From contig VCCP01000004.1 in the NCBI GenBank assembly GCA_005765155.1, forward strand, positions 186,001 through 250,000: a stretch of DNA of 64,000 bases, written 5' to 3'. The notes below the pieces were generated by a model, which was not told the origin of the DNA, did no database searches, and saw only the letters and a list, made by a program, of their open reading frames with translations. This DNA comes from Zelopaecilomyces penicillatus. Taxonomy: Eukaryota; Ascomycota; Sordariomycetes; Hypocreales; Pseudodiploosporaceae. This document shows positions 56,195 through 64,000 of the stretch, piece by piece. Both the position numbers and the translations under genes were made by a program. Numbering within the stretch: the first letter of the stretch is position 1; the number at the start of each line of letters is the position of its first letter.

Positions 56195-58588
56195 TCACCA
56201 ATCCTCGCCAGGCAAAGCAATCAGTGTGCCCTTGGTATACCCGTCGATTCCGGCCAACGTGATGGCTGCGTTCACCACACCAGCAAGACCCTCGCCTGCA
56301 AGCAAACCAGCTGCTACGCTGAATCCATAAGCTTCGAAAGAGCGTGGCTTGAACTTCTGCCAGAAGTAGGCTGTGATACTGCCGGCAAGCACCGCGATCT
56401 GTTGAGACACACACAAAGGTTAGCCAAGGTCCGAACAACTTCTGAATAGCTTCAGAAACACAACAGGAAGTAAGAAAAGGGCTGCAAACCGCGTAACCGG
56501 CATCTGGACCTAAGACCCAGGCCACGCCGATTGCCATCCAATTGGGAAGCCATTCGCGATATTTCTCACGGGGACCGACGAGGTAGAAGTTTTTGACGAC
56601 AGCTTGGATGACGCAGATGATAGCCATGACGATGGAGAAGATACCGGAGGAAAGAGGGATGGGGATCTTGGGAAGCGTGACTGCCTCGGCAACGGCCTGC
56701 CAAGCGACGACGGAGGGGGCGGCGAAAGCACATCTCTCAGCGTTGACGTCTCGGACACAGGGGTAGGCGGACATGAAGAGGACGAAGATACCGGGGGCGA
56801 GGAAGACGGAGACGACGGCGCCCATGGCCTGTGCGTAGAACTGCAGGTTAGGAGGGGTTCGGAGGAGGAAACCAACACGGAAGTCGCTGACGAGGTTGGT
56901 GGCGACGTCGGCTGTACCAGAGGCAATGTTTCCGGCAATGAGGTTGACACGCTGGGCATCCTTGAGGGTGTGGGTGTTCTTGGTGATGCCACCAAAGACA
57001 AGCTGAGAAGCCTTGGCAGAGGCCGTGAGAGGAGCAGTGTCAGTGACGGCACCGCCATAGATGCTGAGGAAGGCAAAGACGAGACCGAGGATGCAGGACA
57101 GGATGGCAAGGCCAGCGTTGATGTGGAACTGAAGCTCGCAGACGAGACATGCGGCGATGATCATGACAACACTGCCAGTCATCCAAATCCACATGGGGAC
57201 CTGCTCCTCTGGGGTCGCAAAGTCTTCGAGCAGACTGGACTCCTGTTCTGCCTTGGCGGCCTGCTTGGCGAGGAAGCTATTGTTCTTACCGCGTTTTTGG
57301 AGGCCACTGTTGATAGAGCTTGCAAGCTCACGTAGCGCATATTTGGCACCGTCGTAAACGACACGGAAGTGGAGGAGGAACTCAACCAGACTGTACACGA
57401 TGAGGACCATGACACCAGGCCACAGCATCCAGTATCGGGGGGACGCAACCCAGCCCTCACCACCAATGTTTCTCATGCTGCTGAAGCTGACGATACCCTC
57501 CCACTTGCCTTCACCGCGGGCAATGCCGATACATTCACCGTAGTGGACCAGGAGGGGGCCAATGATACCCCATGCGACAACGGTACCACCGAACCAGGAA
57601 ATGGAGGCGTTGAGACCAACCAGAATGCCGGAGCCGAAGAAGGCAGGGGTCAGTTGGATGTACCAACCCCAGTTCTCAATGTTGAGAGCCCAGTTTTTAT
57701 AGCCACTCCAGATGTAGATCCAGGTGAAGACGTGCCAGTTGTGCAGGATACCATCGGCATACTGGGAAACGACAATGTGGACAAAGGCACCAATGAAGGC
57801 GTAGCCAAGAGCCTTGACCTTGCGCATGGCATCAGCAGTGCCGCCGCTCAGAGCGTGCATGGATCGGATGGCCATGGCAGTGGCAGTAGGTGTAGGGAAG
57901 ACCAAGTTCAACTCGCGAGCGACATTGATGATGAAAAACTTTCGGAGCGGGACGGCGGCGAAGAGACCAAAGAAGGCGCACACCACGGTGATGGTCAGAA
58001 TACGGGGGAAATCATCCTTGGGGTTGTCGGATAAAAGGCTGAGACGGTACATGGCAGGCAGACCGGCGACAAAGAGACCGGCCATACCACCGGCACCGGT
58101 AGCTGAGGCCTGGACGATGGAGTTTTCTTGGGGACCAAAGCGGGATCCGAGACCGGGGACGTTGGGGAAGACCTTGGTCAGCATGAGGATGAATCCGTAA
58201 CCGAAGATGGCGCCGAACATGGTAGCGGGAAAGGTGAAGCCCGTCTTGAGACCTGTTTTGATACGTTAGCAACCGACATTCTGAATCCTCTCAAGTCAAT
58301 TTGAGGGATTGAAGCCGAGAGATGAGACTTACCCAGGTACACATTGGAGGCGTTGACAAGAGAGCCCAGGACGATACCGGTGAGAACGGCACGAACAGTG
58401 AGAGGATTAGGCTCAGGCTCGACGCCCTTGAGGGGAGGGAAGCTGGAGAAGAGATCGGTAACATCCTCATCGCCAGACTCGGAGCCAGTCTCATTCTTCA
58501 TGTCAATCTCGACAGAAGCATTCTTCTCAGCCACGCCACCGGGGGCGTAGTCGGCGTCGCGCGCCGCGATCTTTGTTTCGGTATCCAT
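56195..58588 (-). CDS. OPT-family oligopeptide/metal-chelate transporter
   Basis: Three exons on the minus strand: 58588-58333, 58252-56490 and 56398-56195, with introns of 80 and 91 bp, give 740 residues. Splicing joins NVYLG to LKTGFTFPATMFGAIFG and DAGYA to IAVLAGSITAYF. The protein has an acidic N-terminal tail (about 1-60), PNPLTVRAVLTG leading into the first membrane helix, and about 14-16 hydrophobic segments. The YLGLKTGFTFPATM region and the NIASGTADVATNLVSDFR segment are typical of the OPT superfamily, which moves small peptides or metal chelates with protons at the plasma membrane. Substrate unknown. The first ATG (58600) is four codons upstream, but the second is in a strong context (ACCATGG). 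The second intron has an uncommon GTTTGC donor. Without splicing the frame reads into an unrelated 80-residue tail. Confidence 0.9.
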
Positions 58589-61500
58589 GGTCACACACAC
58601 ACAGATGTTGTGGGATAGAAAAGCTCACAGCAAGGAGCCTTGGTATCCGTGACTTTGGCGAGAACGTGCGAGACTAAAGGGGAGACACAAGGAGGCACCC
58701 AACAGCAGACGGGGCTCTATTTATTTCTGTCTACGCACACATCTACCTAACTACCTACCTAGCTATGAGTGTTATCGCAGACTGACTGTGACACCGAACT
58801 CAAACTGGGATGCTCCTCGCGGGGGCAAGGGTCCATTGGTCGGGTCATCCGCTACCCCCTCCCCCTCCCTCCCTCGACTTTTGCTGCCAAAAGGGCCTGG
58901 GCTAAGGTCCGCGCGGAATGGAACCCGGCCTCGTTGCTACCTGTACGGCTAAAACTAACTGCACCTACTAATTACCATTGTCACTACGAAAGCATTTACC
59001 CATGCTCGGGGAAATCCAGAAGTAGACACGGAGCTGGATGACTGCCAAGAATAACATCCGGCGTCGCGTTCGGCGGCATCCGGACTAGTCAAGTAAGAAA
59101 CCAATCGCCCCTTGGGCCAGATTGGCTCACCTGGTGGTGTGTGGGTGAATGTCTTGACTCTCCACACCATTTTCAGCTCACACTGTGATCCACTCACACG
59201 CGCGCCCCCGGACAGAGATGTGGGAGGGGGGCAGCTAATTAGAAGCCTAGGAACGAAGAGAAGATTGGAATTTTTTTTCGAGGGGACGACCTGGAGCGGT
59301 TGCCACTGGACCGGCAAGAGGGAGGATCTTCACAAAGACTTCGGTTACTGATATCGAATCAGGCTGTGATACGTGCGATCCTGCATGCTCGCCAAACATC
59401 CATTTGTTAGGACCAAAGGCGTGAGGGATGGCAAACCACGGGGGAAATCTTAGCCGGACGCACAACCAACACACACAACACACACCATCAAGACCAAGAC
59501 CAAGACCAAGGCAGCCAGATCTCTGCGTGAATCGATCACCAAGACCAGCGCCGAGCGCCCATCGGTATGCCCAGCACCGCCTCACACATGTGAATGGAAA
59601 GACAAGCTCTCATGACAAGACCAACTCCCGGCTGGGCAATTACAATATGGCAGGCAAACGGAGCATATTGCCAGATCTACCGGGGCTCGGCTGCAGCAAA
59701 TGGCTGAGCCTTTTCCCGCGTCCCCCCCTCGCCATCTCTGGGCGACGCAGCTAACTGTGAGCGCCCGCCCGCACGCCCAGTCTTGGACTCTTGGCCCGGC
59801 GACCATCAGTCAAGAAAAGGAAGGAAAGCCACCCCCATGAAGTGAACGAGACAAACTTTCTGCTGCTTCTAGAACTGCCATGTGGTTGTTTGGGCTCGGC
59901 GCTCGGAATGGAAGTGGTGCGCTTGACTTGGAGTGGGGGGGGGGGGGGGGGGCATTGACGACTGACTTTGTGGATAGATAGGCAACGCGCATTATTATCT
60001 GGGAGGGGGAGATGTCGCAAAGTCTAATTGTGATGGATTCATGCGATTCATTTGCTCAAACGATTGGGTGGCGGTGTCGGCGTCTACAAGCTGGGTGCTA
60101 GCAATTATATCATACAAGGACACCAACAGCACACTGACATTCCAGCGGTAGAACATTCTCACGTGTTGGTAACCACCCACAAACAACTGTACTATAGCGG
60201 TACGAAGTCCAGACATTTGTTGGTGAGAATGGACTCGTACATTGGTACAAACAAACACTCGCACTGTCCCCACGCACTGTGGCTAGCAGGGGCTCTAAAG
60301 GCTTGATGGTGGCCTTGTAGGGACTTTGCAGGGACTTTGCAGGGGCATTTTGTCAAGGCGCCTTCTCCACAACGGCTAGAGGCGCCCACATTGCTGTTCC
60401 AGGCAGGTCAGCAGTAAACGCTACTGGATGGTCCACTCCTCCCATTCACCATCATCCATTCACCATTCATCCATCGTTCACCGCGATAGGGAGGTCTTTG
60501 TGCCGTGCAATCAGTGATTGATTGACAGACGGGGAAATGGACACATACCGAAAGTACCTACCTGGAGGAGGTGGTGGTTCATCAGTTGGTAGCAACTTGG
60601 GTGGGATGCCTCCTCTTCCCCAGACTTTGTGAGACATGGCTTGACTCTCTACCTGTTTTGACTGGCTCAGAGCTAACAGCAAGGTACGGACAAGGTACGG
60701 ACAGTTTACGTGTCTCACGACGTTTTCCTCCTCCAAAGGACACATAGCACGAACACATCTACTACGTAGTACAGCATAACGTTGATCTGTACAACGCACC
60801 ACCAGCCAGGAACCTTGGATCTTGGCATCGTGGCCGTCTCCTCAGGCACAATAAACCCTTCCACCATCTTCATCCTCCCGTCAGCGCCATTCCGAGGCTG
60901 GCGCCCTTTGGAAGGAAATAAGGACGCATGCCGCCATGCCAGACTCGGCCAAGTGCCCGCCTCCCAATCGAAGAGTCCCCAGCGCCACAGCTGCTGTGAG
61001 GGAACCTTTGCATCTCTTGGCTCTAGCCTATCCCAGGCTGAACTGCGCCAAGGATTAGGTGGATGTGGGATGGAGTATCCGGGTAAAAATCACACAATTA
61101 CTTAGGAAGACAAAAAAAGCTCAGCACCTGTTGACTTGAAAAAAAAACAGCCGAGGGTGCTACCAAGCATGGTCGTCTGACAGGACCGTTGGATTGCGAC
61201 TGTGCCAGCGATGGCAATGCCCACCTGAAGCATCTGGAGTTTGCCGCGACAAATTGACACTTGATCCAGCGGCCGTGCCTTCATATTAGCCGGCGAGAGC
61301 GGTGCCCTGTGCTGCGCTATTCTCGCATTATTCATCATCAAACGCTTTTTGCATTGCAACGGCTTGGCATGAGGCAAATGAAGAAATATCAAAACTCGTC
61401 ATCACCATATGCGGAAGCTCAGATACACACGAGAAGTAATACATAATTGCGTATCAGGGAAATTTGGTCGGAGCGGCGTGGAGAAAATGCGCACATCTCG

Positions 61501-63264
61501 GACCTAGACGTGGAGATGTGCAAGATGAGAGGATCCTCGCTTTCAATAGTGCTCGCTGTTACCCATTTTTGCCCCAAATAATTCATACGAAATCCGACAT
61601 TGGGAGTTGCATTCATCGATAGATCCCTGCGTTATCTCCATCTTTGTCTGGTCAACATCGAATTTGCCTAGACTTTGCAGCAGTTGTTTTAATAACCACT
61701 GTCAGAATGATCCCAGCACCCGTTCTGCCAACTCCCCTGGCCTCCTCGCATTCGCTTAGTAACCCACCAGTGACAGAGTGGAGTGACACCTCCATAAACC
61801 ACCACCACGAACGTTCCTATCATCTCGTTCATAGAGCCAGTCGATGTCAAGACGAACGCCAATACGAGACACAAAGGCGTCAGTCAGTAAACGCATGTTC
61901 GGCACACTTGTTCGGCACGCACCAACCCCACGCCGCGGCTAATCTGTCAATCCTGCGATACGGGCTTCCCCAACTCCCTATTCAAACATACCTTGCTTCT
62001 AACAAATGAGCACCAGCAAATACGACTCCATCAAGATATGCATCGCATACACCGCTGCAGGGCATTAACTAAAATATCGCCACCATAGATAACACCTTCT
62101 CAACATGTAGATGACTGCCAAACCTGGAACAAACAAAAGACAGGCCATCAATACGCATCCGGCGGTTCAGGCTGAACCATGTGCATACATGCTGTACTCG
62201 AGTGGGCCCAACAGATTCCGTCGGGAACACACCAACATCCCAGCCGAGCAAACGATTAATCCTGGTCTAGTTGCCGGATGGACAAATGCAGAAGTTGCTT
62301 GTGGACAAGGCTCGTGTCCCTTTGCACGCCATTTGTGACCCACTCGAAAAGATTCCCTGTATCGATTGGAGGTGGCGTCGCCATGGTGAGGTGATGCCTG
62401 GCATGCTGGGTAAGGGGAGGAAGTCGATGTTGAGCTTTGATAATTGCCATTACACTCATAATCTACGGAAACAGAGCGATAAGGGGGTTGCAGACCGGGA
62501 GCTCTGTCACAAGATACGGCCTGAGAGCGTTCATACATGATTCCATCACGGCTGGAGGCATCAGAACCCAGGTGTGCTCAACAGTCACCTTTATCTCGAA
62601 ACCTCAAAGTCGACCTACATTCTTCCTACATTTAAACAAATCCAACAAACAAGCAGATTGCCAGAAACATGTGGTGGCGCAACGCAAGTGCCACACTGTT
62701 TTCCTGCACCATGCTGCTGACTTCGCCCCCTCCACATCTTCATCCCATCTTTCCCCGGAAAATGCAGCCTCTCTCCGTACCACCTGATGTTAAGCCTATC
62801 ATTCAAGAACGGTTCACCGTCCACACAAACACAAACCCTCCACCCCTAAAAAAGTTCCCTAGCCTTGTCCCGTGCCGTGCCGGCCCAAGCCGGTTTTGGG
62901 TATCTAGCCCGTGGAGAATGTGAACCTGGATGGGTTTGAGCCAAGCGAGAGCCGTGTGCTGCATATTAAGTGTCGACGCTACGCTTAGCGAGGAGGTCTA
63001 GAGACCACTGGTTCAAAAAGAGACGGGAGACTTTTGTTCAGCCTCAAGATCTGGTGGCAACCAACTCTTAAGGATGTTTCTACTCGTGGCCTAACGTGGT
63101 TCTAACGTGGACTACTGATGTTGGTGACAGTTTTCGATTTCGATTGCTGGTAGACTCGTACCTCGCAATCCTCCTTGCGCTCTCGAAATCCCAACGCCTT
63201 TCGCTTCACTCTATCGACGGCCAGAATCCATGGATTCCGACATCGTGATGATCACTCCAGCAAG
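58589..63264. other. Long gene-poor stretch (4.7 kb)
   Basis: Many short frames on both strands, none with a recognisable domain or consistent coding signal. The left end is the OPT promoter (CACACACACAC just before the ATG; CTACCTACC repeats near 58744-58762). Other points: three AGACCAAGACCAAG-type repeats near 59489-59511, a run of 18 G at 59935-59952, and TGCAGGGACTTTGCAGGG repeated near 60316-60345. A noncoding RNA or an unrecognised small gene cannot be excluded. Confidence 0.45.
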
Positions 63265-64000
63265 TTAAACGAGCGAATCTGCCTCTTTAACTTTAACAAA
63301 CAGCTCCATAAAGTCCATTACGTCTTGCGCACCTCCGAGTTGATGTTCCCCCTGGATGATATACGTTGGAACGCCCTTTCCTTCCGCATGACTTCGATAC
63401 CTGTCCGCCTCTTTCTCGACATCGTCACTACCATCATCAGAGTTGAACATCTGGCCAACCACCGAACGGCCCAAACCGCACCCTGCAGCGATATCTTTCA
63501 GCTCCTCTATACACGAAATATCCCTTTCCTGCTCATGATATGCGCGGAAGAGCTCAGTGACTAGTGACTTCTGTGCTTGCGAAAACTCAGAACGACATAG
63601 ATGCATCAAACGGTGGGCATTGCGAGTGTTTCCGATTTTGCCTCCCCACCTAAAATTGATTCCGACGGACTGCCCTATCCGCTCCATACGTTTGGTCAGT
63701 GCCGCTTTTTGCTCCTCAGTCATGCCAGCGAGCTTAGACTTGGATAGTTCGCTCTTGTCGATGCTCTCAGATGAGTTGTTGTAGTCGAGAAAATAAGGTC
63801 GCCATCTGATGGAGAAAATGTCTGCTTTCCCACCTGGGTACGTCTTTTGGTAAAGTGAGATGGCCTGGTCCAGGTTTTTCATGCTAATATAGCACCACTA
63901 GAAGAAACGGTGAGCCGATGCTAATATTGATGGTGTCTTTGCTTGAGATGAGTCGGCAAAATAGCCAGTTCTGGGCTGAAGACTTACAGTGCAGACAAAG
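63265..64000 (-). CDS. DsbA/FrnE-like thioredoxin-fold protein (5' end missing)
   Basis: Minus-strand exon 63897-63265 plus at least 13 bases of an upstream exon (63988 to the window edge), separated by a 90 bp intron (GTAAGT...TTCTAG). The junction produces FVCTWCYISMKNLDQA, a CxxC active site (CTWC, where FrnE proteins usually have CPWC) followed by the first helix. The helical insert (about 40-130 residues on) and the cis-proline loop GVPTYIIQG fit the DsbA family FrnE/2-hydroxychromene-2-carboxylate isomerase-like group. These are cytosolic or organellar thiol oxidoreductases; the actual substrate is unknown. The N-terminal beta strand lies beyond the window. Using the ATG at 63882 as the start would delete the active site, so the spliced model is preferred. 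Confidence 0.78.

Noticed and set aside
56604..58034. Two long plus-strand frames (243 and 221 codons) opposite the OPT gene
   Set aside because: They mirror the OPT exon; Gly/Asp/Glu-rich composition is the expected shadow of a hydrophobic coding strand.
60782..62923. Several 60-125 codon frames in the 58.6-63.2 kb stretch
   Set aside because: They lie on both strands at random, with no conserved motif or plausible exon joins.
1..64000. CRISPR arrays, rRNA or tRNA genes
   Set aside because: No repeat-spacer pattern, no rRNA-like sequence and no convincing A-box/B-box cloverleaf was found by reading; the organism is eukaryotic.

Overview
The window looks like nuclear DNA of a filamentous ascomycete (Pezizomycotina; Sordariomycetes is my best guess, not proven). 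The reasons are short GT-AG introns of about 50-100 bp, a Zn2Cys6 regulator, a kinesin-8, an OPT transporter, a secreted GMC oxidoreductase and, above all, a very long AT-rich block with the signature of repeat-induced point mutation (RIP): TpA excess, CAA/CAG to TAA/TAG and TGG to TAG stops inside recognisable retroelement frames.

Layout. 1-2.06 kb: AT-rich flank carrying one intact two-exon gene for a wax-synthase/MBOAT-type acyltransferase. 2.06-34.9 kb: no host gene. Reading both strands shows that 2777-34917 is ONE Ty3/gypsy chromovirus (element B, minus strand, 415/416 bp LTRs, 5 bp target duplication AATAT) swollen from about 7.5 kb to 32 kb by nested insertions: a 399 bp MITE plus a gag-like element X (4.4-7.8 kb); a second 399 bp MITE that is itself split by a complete gypsy copy A' (10582-18043, minus strand); a 5.5 kb LINE (19027-24567); a complete gypsy copy A (24659-32117, plus strand); and a third 399 bp MITE (32809-33207). 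Nearly every boundary is fixed by a target-site duplication or by comparing filled and empty sites inside the window. All gypsy copies are ruined by RIP. The LINE is GC-normal and almost intact, with a single in-frame stop in the reverse-transcriptase core.

34.9-64 kb: normal-GC gene space. In order: a 67-residue secreted cysteine-containing protein (minus) and a decayed partial paralogue 1.8 kb away; an aldehyde dehydrogenase (plus); a secreted GMC oxidoreductase (plus); a Zn2Cys6 transcription factor (minus, convergent with the GMC gene); a four-exon kinesin-8 (minus); a short-chain dehydrogenase (minus); a broken SNF2-helicase relic; an OPT-family transporter (minus, three exons); about 4.7 kb with no recognisable gene; and the 3' part of a DsbA/FrnE-like thioredoxin-fold protein running off the right edge.

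How the genes may work together: GMC oxidase, aldehyde dehydrogenase and the adjacent Zn2Cys6 regulator could be a small alcohol/aldehyde oxidation unit (inference from proximity only). The kinesin, SDR and OPT genes are ordinary neighbours. The acyltransferase and the small secreted protein lie on either side of the RIP block, a setting typical of fast-evolving accessory genes. No CRISPR array, rRNA or convincing tRNA gene was seen.
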